Shown piece by piece: positions 46,017 to 55,108 of a DNA stretch of 64,000 bases (the first letter of the stretch is position 1; the number at the start of each line of letters is the position of its first letter). The translations under genes were made by a program, and so were the position numbers. The stretch is taken from assembly GCF_024623725.1 (NCBI RefSeq), contig NZ_JANKHG010000016.1, positions 321,992 through 385,991 of the forward strand. The letters are read 5' to 3'. The stretch is from Limnobacter parvus (GTDB lineage Bacteria; Pseudomonadota; Gammaproteobacteria; Burkholderiales; Burkholderiaceae_B). The notes beneath the pieces are model-generated. The model was not told the DNA's origin and did not search any database. It worked only from the letters and a program-made list of their open reading frames with translations.

Positions 46017-46928
46017 TTATTTGCGGCCCAACAAAAGGAATTCCATCAGGGCTTTCTGGGTGTGCAAGCGGTTCTCCGCCTCTTCCCACACAACGCTTTT
46101 CGGCCCGTCGATGACTTCAGCCGCCACTTCCTCGCCACGGTGGGCTGGCAGGCAGTGCATGAACAACGCTTCTGGATTGGCCACGTCCATCATTTCCGTG
46201 TCGACCTGGAAGTCGGCAAATGCACGGCGGCGGGCTTTGTTCTCATCCTCGAAGCCCATGCTGGTCCACACATCGGTGGTCACCAAATCAGCACCTTTGC
46301 AGGCATCCATCGGGTCTTCAAACCACTCGTGGTGTGTGCCCTTGATATTGGTTTTGGCCGGGTCAATGTTGTAGTCGCTGGGTGTGGAAATATTCACCTT
46401 GAAATCCAGAAGCTCGGCAGCTTGCAGCCAAGTGGCGCACATGTTGTTGCCGTCGCCCACCCACGCCACTGTTTTTCCCTGAATGCTTCCACGGTGTTCG
46501 ATGAAGGTGAAAATGTCCGCCAGAATCTGGCAGGGGTGGTATTCATTGGTCAGGCCGTTGATCACAGGCACGCGGCTGTTCGCGGCAAAGCGCTCGATGA
46601 TTTCCTGCTCGTAGGTGCGGATCATGACGATATCGCACATGCGCGACATGACCTGAGCAGCGTCTTCCACCGGCTCGCCTCGACCCAACTGCGAATCTTT
46701 GGTGTTCAGGTAAATGGCAGATCCACCGAGCTGGTGCATGCCGGCCTCAAAGCTTAGGCGTGTGCGCGTCGATGCCTTCTCGAAAATCATTACCAAAGTT
46801 CGGTCTTGCAGCGGGTAATAGGGCTCGTACCGCTTGAAGCGCGCTTTTACATCGCGCGACGACTTCATCAGGTAATCAAACTCGTCTTTCGATATGTCAT
46901 TGAACTGCAAAAAATGTTTGATGGGCAT
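46017..46928 (-). CDS. argF: Ornithine carbamoyltransferase
   Basis: Makes citrulline. The 303 residues contain the carbamoyl-phosphate motif FEKASTRTRLSFE, DAAQVMSRMCDIVMIRTYEQ, NEYHPCQILADI, DVWTSMGFE and the ornithine motif MHCLPAHRGEEV. It is encoded 38 bases after argD on the minus strand. Confidence 0.98.
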   Translation of the reverse strand: MPIKHFLQFNDISKDEFDYLMKSSRDVKARFKRYEPYYPLQDRTLVMIFEKASTRTRLSFEAGMHQLGGSAIYLNTKDSQLGRGEPVEDAAQVMSRMCDIVMIRTYEQEIIERFAANSRVPVINGLTNEYHPCQILADIFTFIEHRGSIQGKTVAWVGDGNNMCATWLQAAELLDFKVNISTPSDYNIDPAKTNIKGTHHEWFEDPMDACKGADLVTTDVWTSMGFEDENKARRRAFADFQVDTEMMDVANPEALFMHCLPAHRGEEVAAEVIDGPKSVVWEEAENRLHTQKALMEFLLLGRK

Positions 46929-46930
46929 TT

Positions 46931-46961
46931 TTCTATACCGGCTTGCCTCGCAGGCCGGTTC
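46931..46961. other. Hairpin between argD and argF with a T-run only on the plus strand
   Basis: ACCGGC (46938–46943) pairs with GCCGGT (46955–46960), with more pairing inside the loop. The T-run CCTTTTTTAT follows it on the plus strand, opposite to the arg genes, so it would stop antisense RNA rather than the operon transcript. Confidence 0.5.
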
Positions 46962-46966
46962 CTTTT

Positions 46967-48148
46967 TTATGCAGATTGTTCAAGAAACGCTTTAATCAAA
47001 GGGGCCAATTCCATGGCTAGCGTTTCTGCTTCCTCTTTTTTAATAACCAGTGGTGGTAACAGGCGCACCACATTGTCTCGGGTTACGTTAATGATCAAGC
47101 CTTTGTCGCGTGCAATGGCGACCAGTTCGGCGCATGGCTTCCACAATTCGATACCCACCATCAGGCCACGGCCGCGAATGTCTTTCACACCCGCAATGCC
47201 TGCCAATTCACGCGACAACACGGCGCGAATCAGTTGGCCCATTTGTTCTGAATGCGCCAGCAAGCCTTCTTCTTCCATAATCTGGATGGTGGCCAGTGCG
47301 GCAACCGACACCAAGGGGCCGCCACCGAAAGTAGTGCCATGCGAGCCCGGCGAAAACACGCCCGCAGCCGGGCCTGAAGCCAGGCAAGCGCCAATCGGTA
47401 CGCCAGAACCCAAACCTTTAGCCAAGGTTATTACGTCAGGAACAATGTCGGCATGTTGATAGCCAAACCATTTGCCTGTTCTACCAATCCCGCTTTGTAC
47501 TTCATCGATCATCAGCAGCCAGCCTTTGGCGGTGCACAATTTGCGTAGTGCCTGCAAGTATTCGGTGTCAGCGACATTAATGCCGCCTTCGCCCTGCAGT
47601 ACCTCAAGCAGTACGGCTTGAATTTCCGGATTGTCATCAGCGGCCTGTTCAATTGCGGCAAAGTTTTTGTAAGGGACACGAACAAAGCCACCTGGCAATT
47701 CGCCAAAGCCCACTTTGGCCTTGGGGCTGTCTGTGGCCGCCAGCGTGGCTAGGGTGCGACCGTGCCATGCACGTTCCATCACAATAATTTTTGCGTTTTC
47801 AATGCCTTTCTTGTAGCCGTAGTGCTTGGCCAGCTTGATGGCCGCTTCATTGGCTTCCGCCCCCGAGTTGCAAAAAAAAGCTTCGTCCATGCCTGAAATT
47901 TCGCAAAGCCGATCGGCCAGCCTAGATTGCTCAATCACCCCATACAGGTTTGATGTGTGAATCAGCTTTCCTGCTTGTTCAGCAATGGCTTTCACCAGTT
48001 TAGGGTGGTTGTGGCCCAGGCCGTTCACAGCAATACCCGAAAGGCCATCCAGGTATTTTTTGCCGTCTGTTGACCACATCCATGCGCCGTCACCATGGGT
48101 AAAGGCAATGGGCTGGCGCGCGTAGGTTTTCATCAAATGGTCTGTCAC
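46967..48148 (-). CDS. argD: Acetylornithine aminotransferase
   Basis: PLP-dependent transaminase of arginine (and possibly lysine) synthesis. I chose the GTG at 48148 (MTDHLMKTYARQPIAFTHG, 393 residues) because GAGAG lies about nine bases upstream; an earlier TTG at 48169 and ATG at 48133 are alternatives. NSGAEANEAAIKLAKHYG, LLMIDEVQSGIGRTG and LAKGLGSGVPIGA, with the PLP Lys, are clear. It heads the argD–argF–argG stretch. I saw no ArgR box. Confidence 0.95.
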   Translation of the reverse strand: MTDHLMKTYARQPIAFTHGDGAWMWSTDGKKYLDGLSGIAVNGLGHNHPKLVKAIAEQAGKLIHTSNLYGVIEQSRLADRLCEISGMDEAFFCNSGAEANEAAIKLAKHYGYKKGIENAKIIVMERAWHGRTLATLAATDSPKAKVGFGELPGGFVRVPYKNFAAIEQAADDNPEIQAVLLEVLQGEGGINVADTEYLQALRKLCTAKGWLLMIDEVQSGIGRTGKWFGYQHADIVPDVITLAKGLGSGVPIGACLASGPAAGVFSPGSHGTTFGGGPLVSVAALATIQIMEEEGLLAHSEQMGQLIRAVLSRELAGIAGVKDIRGRGLMVGIELWKPCAELVAIARDKGLIINVTRDNVVRLLPPLVIKKEEAETLAMELAPLIKAFLEQSA

Positions 48149-48200
48149 GGTATGGCTCTCTTTCAACAATGTTCAGGCAAAACGCACGTTTCTAAAAGCA

Positions 48201-48232
48201 AACGCAGCCAATCGGTCGACGCGCGGCTGCGT
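48201..48232 (-). terminator. Terminator after the NDUFA9-like gene
   Basis: AACGCAGCC and GGCTGCGTT form a perfect 9-bp stem. On the minus strand TTTGCTTTT follows. It separates the NDUFA9-like gene from argD. Confidence 0.75.
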
Positions 48233-48272
48233 TGTTCAAGAGGAAATTGTACGCCGAATCAAGGCTTAAGGG

Positions 48273-49247
48273 CTAGTCTTGGCGGTGTGCACGGGTTCTA
48301 AATTCATCAAGATCTGAAGGCAAATGTTTTGCACGAAGGTATTCATGCGCAACAACCGACAAACATTCGTAGGTGGGCAAAGGGAACGGCCTGCCGGAGG
48401 AGCGAATGTTGTCAATTTTCATAGAATCCACATTGTCGCGGCTCATCAACGGTTCGCCTGGCGCCAGCTCCATCAGGAAGGCCTGTGCCTTGGCCAACCC
48501 ATCAGGAATGCCGAATACCAACGGGTTTTTGCCCACTGCACGGGCTGACAGCTGCACCAGTTCTTTCAAGGTAAAAATTTCTGTTCCCACCAGGTCGTAG
48601 GTGTTGTGCAGGGTTTCTTTGCCCTGATCTTCAATGCAAGCCATGATTGCTTTGGCGACATCGCTCACGGAAACGGGCTGAAAACGGGCATTTGCACCTG
48701 CCAAGGGAATGAAAGGCGCAATTTTCGCCAAAGAGGCAAAAGTATTCAGGAAATTGTCTTCACGACCAAATACCACTGAGGGGCGAAGAATGGTCCAGCC
48801 CAGGCCGCTGTCTTTAACAACAGCTTCTCCGTCGGTTTTCGATCGCAAATACATCGATGGTGCCGGGTTTTGAACACCGACTCCTAATGCGCTGACGTGC
48901 ACAATGCGTTTCACGGCATGCTTGACCATCGCCGCACACAGTGCCTTTGGAAATTCAACATGATTGACGCGAAAGCTTTGTCCGTAAGGTTTACCAGGTT
49001 TGCTGTGCAGCACGCCCAACAAATTGACCACCATGTGTTGGCCAGCGACCAAACGGCCCAGTGTGGCGCGATCATGAATATTGGCCTCAATAATTTGGCA
49101 TGTGGGCAGGGTTAGAAGGTGCTTTGCTTTGTCATACCGGCGTGTGGGCACTGTGATTCGGTAACCTGACTTGGCCAGTTGATTACACACAGCCTGGCCC
49201 AGAAAGCCCGAGCCACCAATTACCAATACATTTCTTGATTTACTCAT
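48273..49247 (-). CDS. NAD(P)-binding protein, complex I NDUFA9-like SDR
   Basis: 324 residues of the extended atypical short-chain dehydrogenase type. NVLVIGGSGFLGQAVCNQLAKSGYRITVPTRR is the Rossmann nucleotide site. VNLLGVL, RIVHVSALGVG, YLRSKTDGEAVVKDSGLGWTILRPSVVFG carry the rest of the fold. The usual YxxxK of active SDRs is replaced by YLRSK. Homologues resemble complex I subunit NDUFA9, often without known activity. It follows slt, 19 bases downstream on the minus strand. Confidence 0.85.
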   Translation of the reverse strand: MSKSRNVLVIGGSGFLGQAVCNQLAKSGYRITVPTRRYDKAKHLLTLPTCQIIEANIHDRATLGRLVAGQHMVVNLLGVLHSKPGKPYGQSFRVNHVEFPKALCAAMVKHAVKRIVHVSALGVGVQNPAPSMYLRSKTDGEAVVKDSGLGWTILRPSVVFGREDNFLNTFASLAKIAPFIPLAGANARFQPVSVSDVAKAIMACIEDQGKETLHNTYDLVGTEIFTLKELVQLSARAVGKNPLVFGIPDGLAKAQAFLMELAPGEPLMSRDNVDSMKIDNIRSSGRPFPLPTYECLSVVAHEYLRAKHLPSDLDEFRTRAHRQD

Positions 49248-49266
49248 AAAAACAGCTTGTGCCTTA

Positions 49267-51246
49267 TTACTTGGATCCGTAGATGATACCGAGTCTTTGT
49301 TTCAATGGGGTCGAGGCATTGTTCAACAGAAGAGAATAAGCCACTGTGTTGGACATTACGTTTTTCACGTATCCCCGTGTTTCGTCGAAAGGAATCAACT
49401 CTGCAAATATCGCACCTTCAATTTTTCGGTCACCCAAGCGGCGTTTCCAAAGGGCAGGGCGGCTTGGGCCCGCATTGTAGCCAGCCGACGCCAGCACGGG
49501 GGACTGATCGTGTTGTTCGAACACCATTTTAAGGTAACTTGTGCCCAAGGTAAGGTTGGTTTCAATCTCCGTAATGTCAGAAGGTTTGAAATTGGACATG
49601 CCAATCTTTTTCGCCACATACTTGGCTGTTGCTGGCATCACCTGCATGAGACCGCTGGCGCCCACGCCAGAGCGCGCAATGGTCACAAACCTTGATTCCT
49701 GACGAATCAGCCCGTATACCCACGATTCATCCACACCAATTTCTTGGGTTTTTGCCTGCATATTTGATCGAAACGGAGTAAGGTAGCGCAAGCCCAAATC
49801 ATGTTCCGTTTCTGTGCGGTCGGCGGCTGCGATGGCTCGATCGTATAGCTGATTGCGTTCTGCCCATGTTGCTGCTGCCAGTAGTTGGCGATCTGTCATT
49901 TGGGCAACCTGCAAATTGAACTCCCAGAATCCTTCCGTTCGCAGGCCAGCGTTGTACAAGGCCAGTGCCCGATTCAGGCCAGGGTGTTTTTTGGCCCAAT
50001 CAATCTCTGTGGCAGTGAGCAATTCAGGCCGTTTGGGTGCCATGACCGTATCGCCCAATTCTTCATAGGCCAGTTTTCCATAGAAAGAAAACGGACTACT
50101 TGCCTTGATCCATTCTTGGCGTGCTTCTACAACTTTGCCAGCCTCCGCCAAAGCTCGACCACGCCAATAGGACCATGCCCGGTCTTCTCTCAGGACTGGG
50201 TTCATTTCATTGGTGGCTTGCAGCACAGCGTTCCAGTCTTCAAGTAACAGCGCCGAGCGAACTTTCCATTCCTGTTGTTCCTGGCTCATGACTTCCGGGT
50301 TGCTGCGTTTGAAATAACTCAAGGCATCCCGATTCCACACCAAACCGGCTCGGTACCCAACATGTGCCCAAAGCCATTGCTCGGAGCTTGCAGACAACTT
50401 GCCCGCATGAGTTTGTTCGATTTGGCGTGCAACCCAACTGAAGTCTTCCACGGCTCGCCGGGCCAATGCACCGGTTAAATAGAGGTCGGTGCCCGAATTT
50501 GCAGATGCCGACTTCAGGTACCTATCTGGATTGGACGTGGCGTCACGCAGTGTGCTGCTGTTAACAGCCTTTCCCCAAGCCGTGTCGTCGAATTCATCCA
50601 CAAATTTAATGGCATTGGTCAGTTGATTGTTGCCAATAAGTTGCAACACGTGGCGGTCCAGGTCCTTTGCTTCAACGCCACCGACTTTGTACAAATTTTT
50701 CAACAAAGTACGGCAGGTTTTGGGCAAGCGTTTGTCAAAGCTGACAATTGCATTTAGCTTGTACCGGATCAGCTGCCCTTGGTTTGCGGCGTACATCAAA
50801 TCCGCACACTCGACGCCTTGATCCGGCCGGTAGCGCAATAGCTCTCGTTGCGCCGCAAACTCGTCCCATTGGGCTGTGCGCGCCAATTGTTCCAGCCAAT
50901 CTCGTCGCAAAGTTTCCGCAGGCCAGCTGTTCTCAAATTTATTCAGCACTGGCAAAATATCGGCTTTTCTCCAGACAATTTCTTGATCAGGGAACTGTTT
51001 CTCAATCCCTTTTTGAAAAAAGCGGAATTGCCAAATGTCAACGTAAGGTCTGAACACACTTTTCTGGGGCAGCTGTGCCGCCAGTCGACTAAACTTGTCG
51101 TAAGCTCCATCCGAGTAAGCTGATTTAATTTGTTTCATCAGTTCAGCTTCGGAATCACTGTTTGCATGAGATGGTTGCAAAGCGGCGACGCTCAACAAGA
51201 AAACAGGAAGGAAAGCGTAGCGTGAAAAAGTGCGAAAAATTGTCAT
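49267..51246 (-). CDS. slt: Soluble lytic murein transglycosylase
   Basis: Periplasmic enzyme that cleaves glycan strands, forming 1,6-anhydro ends. A signal peptide (MTIFRTFSRYAFLPVFLLSVAA to about 28) precedes a long helical superhelix (about 40–480). The C-terminal SLT domain has YGLIRQESRFVTIARSGVGASGLMQVMPATAKYVAKK with the catalytic Glu in RQESRF. I chose the ATG at 51246, which has AGGA upstream; an ATG at 51258 would instead overlap the divergent cyclo-ligase start in CATG. Total about 659 residues. Confidence 0.93.
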   Translation of the reverse strand: MTIFRTFSRYAFLPVFLLSVAALQPSHANSDSEAELMKQIKSAYSDGAYDKFSRLAAQLPQKSVFRPYVDIWQFRFFQKGIEKQFPDQEIVWRKADILPVLNKFENSWPAETLRRDWLEQLARTAQWDEFAAQRELLRYRPDQGVECADLMYAANQGQLIRYKLNAIVSFDKRLPKTCRTLLKNLYKVGGVEAKDLDRHVLQLIGNNQLTNAIKFVDEFDDTAWGKAVNSSTLRDATSNPDRYLKSASANSGTDLYLTGALARRAVEDFSWVARQIEQTHAGKLSASSEQWLWAHVGYRAGLVWNRDALSYFKRSNPEVMSQEQQEWKVRSALLLEDWNAVLQATNEMNPVLREDRAWSYWRGRALAEAGKVVEARQEWIKASSPFSFYGKLAYEELGDTVMAPKRPELLTATEIDWAKKHPGLNRALALYNAGLRTEGFWEFNLQVAQMTDRQLLAAATWAERNQLYDRAIAAADRTETEHDLGLRYLTPFRSNMQAKTQEIGVDESWVYGLIRQESRFVTIARSGVGASGLMQVMPATAKYVAKKIGMSNFKPSDITEIETNLTLGTSYLKMVFEQHDQSPVLASAGYNAGPSRPALWKRRLGDRKIEGAIFAELIPFDETRGYVKNVMSNTVAYSLLLNNASTPLKQRLGIIYGSK

Positions 51247-51256
51247 TGGTCCTGTC

Positions 51257-51826
51257 ATGAAAAAAGCGTTGCGGCAAAAAGCCTTGGCCTATCGCACCCA
51301 ACTGAGTGACCATGAAGTTGCAGCCTTTCAACCGCAAATTCATGCTGGCTTACTAACTCTACTCCAAACATTCAGGCCCTGCACCGTGGGCTTGTACCAT
51401 CCTGTACGTGGGGAGCCCGACATACTTGAAATAACTGGTAATTTGGTGTTGGAGGGCTTTGAATGGGCCCTTCCCGTCTGTTGCGACTCGCCAACAGGTC
51501 CTTTGCTGCAGTTCGCTGGTTTTCACACTGGCGATTTGCTTGAGGTTGGGCAATACAACATTCTGGTTCCCCAAATCAAAACATGGGTGCAGCCCCAAGT
51601 GCTGCTGATTCCTTGTGTGGCTTTTCACAGGCAAGGCGCTCGCCTGGGTTACGGTGCTGGCTGGTACGACAGAACCTTGCAAAATTTAGTCAATAAGCCC
51701 GTTGCAGTTGGCATTGCCTACTCTGGAACTGAATCGAAACACCCGTTTGCAGAACCTCACGACCAACTGCTTGATTTTGTCGTGACCGAAAACTCAGTAA
51801 TTCATTGCAAAGAAAACCGAACTTAG
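51257..51826 (+). CDS. 5-formyltetrahydrofolate cyclo-ligase
   Basis: Converts 5-formyl-THF to 5,10-methenyl-THF with ATP. From the ATG at 51257 it has 189 residues: MKKALRQKALAYRTQLS, YHPVRGEPDI, ALPVCCD, LLIPCVAFHRQGARLGYGAGWYDRTLQ. An upstream GTG at 51230 is possible but lies inside slt. Its stop shares TTAG with the stop of convergent metF, another folate one-carbon gene. Confidence 0.9.
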   Translation: MKKALRQKALAYRTQLSDHEVAAFQPQIHAGLLTLLQTFRPCTVGLYHPVRGEPDILEITGNLVLEGFEWALPVCCDSPTGPLLQFAGFHTGDLLEVGQYNILVPQIKTWVQPQVLLIPCVAFHRQGARLGYGAGWYDRTLQNLVNKPVAVGIAYSGTESKHPFAEPHDQLLDFVVTENSVIHCKENRT

Positions 51827-52644
51827 TACCCAATCTGGTCAAGAATTGCCAAGGTGGGTTGGGCGTTGTTCATGGTGTAGAAATGCAGTCCAGAAGCGCC
51901 TTCTTTAATGAGCTGTTCACACAGGTTCGACACCACTTCAAGGCCGAACGAGCGGATTGACTCCCGGTCGTCACCGAAATGCTGCAAGCGGTTGCGCATC
52001 CAGCGTGGAATTTCAGCGCCACAGGCATCTGAAAAACGGGCCAATTGGCTGAAGTTGGTTACAGGCATGATGCCGGGTATCAGCGGAATGGAAATTCTGG
52101 GTTGAACCTGATCCCGGAAATACAAAAACGCATCGGCATTGAAAAAGTACTGCGTAATCGCAGAATTCGCGCCGCAATTCACCTTGTGAACGAAGGCGTC
52201 AACGTCAGCTGCTGGGCTTTTGGCCTGCGGATGTGTTTCAGGGTAAGCCGCCACTTCAATGAAAAAATGGTCGCCTGTTTCCTTGCGAATGAATTCCACC
52301 AATTCACTGGCGTAGCGGAAAGAACCTGTTTCAAGCATGCCTGAAGGCAAGTCACCGCGAAGCGCAACAATTCGCTTGATGCCGTGCTCTTTGTATTGCT
52401 TTAGCAAGGCCAGTACTTTGTCTTTCGATGAACCCACACAAGACAAATGCGGTGCAGCCTCTTCACCCGCAGCCTTGATTTCAAGCACTGTTGAAAGGGT
52501 GCCGTCTTGCGTGGTGCCACCCGCGCCAAAAGTGACCGAGAAAAACTCGGGTTTGCGTTCCGAAAGCAAGGCGCGCGTGGCGCGCAGCTTTTGCGCGCCT
52601 TCTTCGGTTTTGGCCGGAAAAAATTCAAAGCTGATGTTCATCAT
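51823..52644 (-). CDS. metF: 5,10-methylenetetrahydrofolate reductase
   Basis: FAD enzyme supplying methyl-THF for methionine synthesis. The 273 residues contain SFEFFPAKTEEG, FSVTFGAGGTTQDGT, RIVALRGDLP, EVAAYPETHPQA, ITQYFFNADAF, LIPGIMPVTNF and LHFYTMNNAQPTLAIL. It closes the metK–ahcY–tlyA–metF series on the minus strand. Its stop overlaps the convergent cyclo-ligase stop. Confidence 0.97.
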   Translation of the reverse strand: MMNISFEFFPAKTEEGAQKLRATRALLSERKPEFFSVTFGAGGTTQDGTLSTVLEIKAAGEEAAPHLSCVGSSKDKVLALLKQYKEHGIKRIVALRGDLPSGMLETGSFRYASELVEFIRKETGDHFFIEVAAYPETHPQAKSPAADVDAFVHKVNCGANSAITQYFFNADAFLYFRDQVQPRISIPLIPGIMPVTNFSQLARFSDACGAEIPRWMRNRLQHFGDDRESIRSFGLEVVSNLCEQLIKEGASGLHFYTMNNAQPTLAILDQIGY

Positions 52645-52680
52645 GGTGTGTCATTTCACGTTGTTATGGTTTTGCGCAAT

Positions 52681-53460
52681 CTAATTTTTCACCGCGTGCA
52701 CAAAATATTCCTGGTTTCCATCTCCGCCCTTTAAATCGCACGGAAAGAACTCTTTGGTTTGCATATCCAATTGTGTGCAACATGCCTGAATTTCAGTCTC
52801 AAGCTGAGCAATCAAGCCCTCTAGATTTTTCACCAAGCCGTTTTTGCCAATGTGTTCAGGGCCCAATTCAAACTGCGGTTTTACCAAGAAAAGGCATTCA
52901 CATTCTGTCGGCAAAAGTGCAGCCACATTGGGTAACACTTTGCGAAGCGAGATGAACGACAAATCAGCCACTGCAAAATCAAATGGCGTGAAATCGGCTC
53001 GCAACGTCACAATTTCTTGCGCAAGTTCACGCGCATCAACTTTGTACAAATTCACGCCTTCAATTGCCAGCACCGCAGGGTGTTGTTTCAGGCTGGGGTG
53101 CAACTGGTCTTTGCCGACATCTAAGCCCACAACACTATGCGCACCGCGTTGTAGCAAGCAGTCGGTGAATCCACCTGTAGATTGTCCAAGGTCAATACAC
53201 CTCTTGTTTTCAATTTTAATCTGGGTGTGTTCCAAGGCGTGGTGCAACTTCAACCCACCTCGGGAAACGAAATTGGGGGCATCGCAGTGAATCAATTCAA
53301 GCTCCATGAAGGGCTCGATTTGCTGCGATGCTTTTTTAATTACAGCAGGTGGTTTATTCAGGCCATTGCGCATTAAAACTTTGCCTTGCTCAATCAATAT
53401 TTGAGCCTGCGCCCTGGAAGGGCACAGGCCTTTTTCAACCAAGGCAAGGTCTGCGCGCAA
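52681..53460 (-). CDS. tlyA: TlyA-type rRNA methyltransferase
   Basis: 259 residues with an N-terminal S4 RNA-binding domain (MRADLALVEKGLCPSRAQAQILIEQGKVLMRNGLN) and an FtsJ-like methyltransferase domain: FVSRGGLKLHHALE, CIDLGQSTGGFTDCLLQ (SAM site), VVGLDVGKDQL, FDFAVADLSFISL and LVKPQFELG. Homologues methylate the 2'-O of 16S and 23S rRNA cytidines and are sometimes called hemolysin A. It lies 16 bases after ahcY, so it belongs to the SAM-cycle unit; its own product is SAH, which AhcY removes. Confidence 0.9.
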   Translation of the reverse strand: MRADLALVEKGLCPSRAQAQILIEQGKVLMRNGLNKPPAVIKKASQQIEPFMELELIHCDAPNFVSRGGLKLHHALEHTQIKIENKRCIDLGQSTGGFTDCLLQRGAHSVVGLDVGKDQLHPSLKQHPAVLAIEGVNLYKVDARELAQEIVTLRADFTPFDFAVADLSFISLRKVLPNVAALLPTECECLFLVKPQFELGPEHIGKNGLVKNLEGLIAQLETEIQACCTQLDMQTKEFFPCDLKGGDGNQEYFVHAVKN

Positions 53461-53476
53461 GGCTTGGCCTTTCTGC

Positions 53477-54904
53477 TTAGTAGCGGTAGTGGTCTGGCTT
53501 GTAAGGGCCGTCTTGCTTCACGCCAATGTAGCCAGCTTGTTCCTTGCTCAATTCGGTCAACTGGGCACCAATTTTCATCAAGTGCAAGCGGGCTACTTTC
53601 TCGTCCAGGTGTTTGGGCAATACGTACACGCCCACTGGATAGTTCTCGGTGTGCAACCAAAGTTCGATCTGTGCAATTGTCTGGTTGGCAAAGCTTGAAG
53701 ACATTACAAAAGAAGGGTGGCCGGTACCGCAACCCAAGTTCACCAAGCGGCCTTCGGCCAACATGATGATGCGCTTGCCATCCGGGAAAATAATGTGATC
53801 AACCTGAGGCTTGATGTTTTCCCACTGGTACTTCTTCACACTGGCAATGTCGATTTCATTGTCAAAGTGACCAATGTTGCAAACAATCGCCTGGTCCTTC
53901 ATCTTCACCATGTGGTCATGGGTAATGATGTCTTTGTTACCGGTGGCGGTCACGAAAATGTCTGCTTTGTCGGCGGCGTAATCCATGGTCACAACGCGGT
54001 AGCCTTCCATTGCAGCTTGAAGTGCGCAAATTGGGTCAATCTCTGTTACCCAAACTTGAGCTGACAATGCACGCAAAGCTTGCGCAGAACCCTTGCCCAC
54101 ATCACCGTAACCTGCAACAACTGCCACTTTACCGGCAATCATTACGTCGGTTGCTCGCTTAATACCATCTACCAGCGATTCGCGGCAACCGTACAGGTTG
54201 TCGAACTTCGATTTGGTCACGGAATCATTCACGTTGATCGCTGGAAAGGCCAATTCGCCTTTCTTGTGCATTTCGTACAAGCGATGCACGCCAGTCGTTG
54301 TTTCCTCAGTCACGCCTTTGATTTCTTTCAGGCGAGTTGAATACCAGGTGGGGTCGGTCTTCAAGGTTTTCTTGATGGATTCAAACAAGCAGATTTCTTC
54401 CTCACTGCCTGGGTTGTTCAGCACGCTGATGTCTTTTTCAGCTTTGGTGCCCAGGTGCAGCAGCATGGTGGCATCGCCGCCATCATCCAGAATCATGTTG
54501 GAATAGCCACCATCAGCCCATTCGAAAATGCGGTGGGTGAAATTCCAGTAGTCAGTCAATGACTCGCCTTTGAACGCAAACACAGGAACGCCTGCTGCTG
54601 CAATTGCGGCGGCTGCGTGGTCTTGTGTCGAGTAAATGTTGCAAGAAGCCCAACGTACTTCAGCACCCAATGCAGTCAGAGTTTCAATCAGCACGGCTGT
54701 TTGAATCGTCATGTGTAGTGAACCGGTAATACGGGCGCCTTTCAAAGGCTGAGACGCAGCGAATTCCTTGCGGATGGCCATCAGGCCGGGCATTTCGGTT
54801 TCTGCAATCGCGATTTCTTTGCGGCCATAATCGGCCTGGGACAAGTCGGCTACGAAAAAATCGTTTTCGCCGTTGGCGGTAATTGGTTTTGCAATGGCGT
54901 TCAT
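53477..54904 (-). CDS. ahcY: Adenosylhomocysteinase (SAH hydrolase)
   Basis: NAD-dependent hydrolysis of SAH to adenosine and homocysteine. The ATG at 54904 gives 475 residues and has AAGGAGGG seven bases upstream; the longer frame that begins at 55003 runs back through the riboswitch. [63 protein letters not shown] (NAD site) and the C-terminal [13 protein letters not shown] are diagnostic. An SAH riboswitch precedes it, so expression should rise when SAH accumulates. Confidence 0.98.
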   Translation of the reverse strand: MNAIAKPITANGENDFFVADLSQADYGRKEIAIAETEMPGLMAIRKEFAASQPLKGARITGSLHMTIQTAVLIETLTALGAEVRWASCNIYSTQDHAAAAIAAAGVPVFAFKGESLTDYWNFTHRIFEWADGGYSNMILDDGGDATMLLHLGTKAEKDISVLNNPGSEEEICLFESIKKTLKTDPTWYSTRLKEIKGVTEETTTGVHRLYEMHKKGELAFPAINVNDSVTKSKFDNLYGCRESLVDGIKRATDVMIAGKVAVVAGYGDVGKGSAQALRALSAQVWVTEIDPICALQAAMEGYRVVTMDYAADKADIFVTATGNKDIITHDHMVKMKDQAIVCNIGHFDNEIDIASVKKYQWENIKPQVDHIIFPDGKRIIMLAEGRLVNLGCGTGHPSFVMSSSFANQTIAQIELWLHTENYPVGVYVLPKHLDEKVARLHLMKIGAQLTELSKEQAGYIGVKQDGPYKPDHYRY

Positions 54905-54938
54905 CACGCCCTCCTTTTTAAAGTTCATAAAGAAAGAA

Positions 54939-55016
54939 GCGTGAGCGCCGTTGTTTATTTCTTGTTCAAGCCTAGCACCCCAAAATGCATGGGTGTGTCG
55001 CAACGCTCCTTGAACG
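54939..55016 (-). promoter_or_regulatory. SAH riboswitch of ahcY
   Basis: Read on the minus strand, GTTCAAGGAGCGTTGCGAC starts the element, GGTGCTAGGCTTGAAC closes the P1 helix (GTTCAAG with CTTGAAC), and ACAACGGCGCTCACG supplies the conserved 3' segment; GAGCG pairs with CGCTC. This matches the SAH riboswitch consensus in both order and bases. It ends about 35 bases before the ahcY start, close enough to control the ribosome-binding site. Confidence 0.93.
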
Positions 55017-55022
55017 GACTAA

Positions 55023-55052
55023 ATTGTAACAGGCTTCCAGCCAGAAGACCAA
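55023..55052 (-). promoter_or_regulatory. Promoter of ahcY
   Basis: TTGGTC (55052–55047) and TACAAT (55028–55023) are 18 bases apart, and the expected start point near 55017 is exactly at the 5' end of the riboswitch. Confidence 0.7.
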
Positions 55053-55108
55053 GCGGATTTCCGCCGAGTCTTCCTGCTTTTGCTGCCCGCGGTGGCAAGC
55101 TGCGGTCT

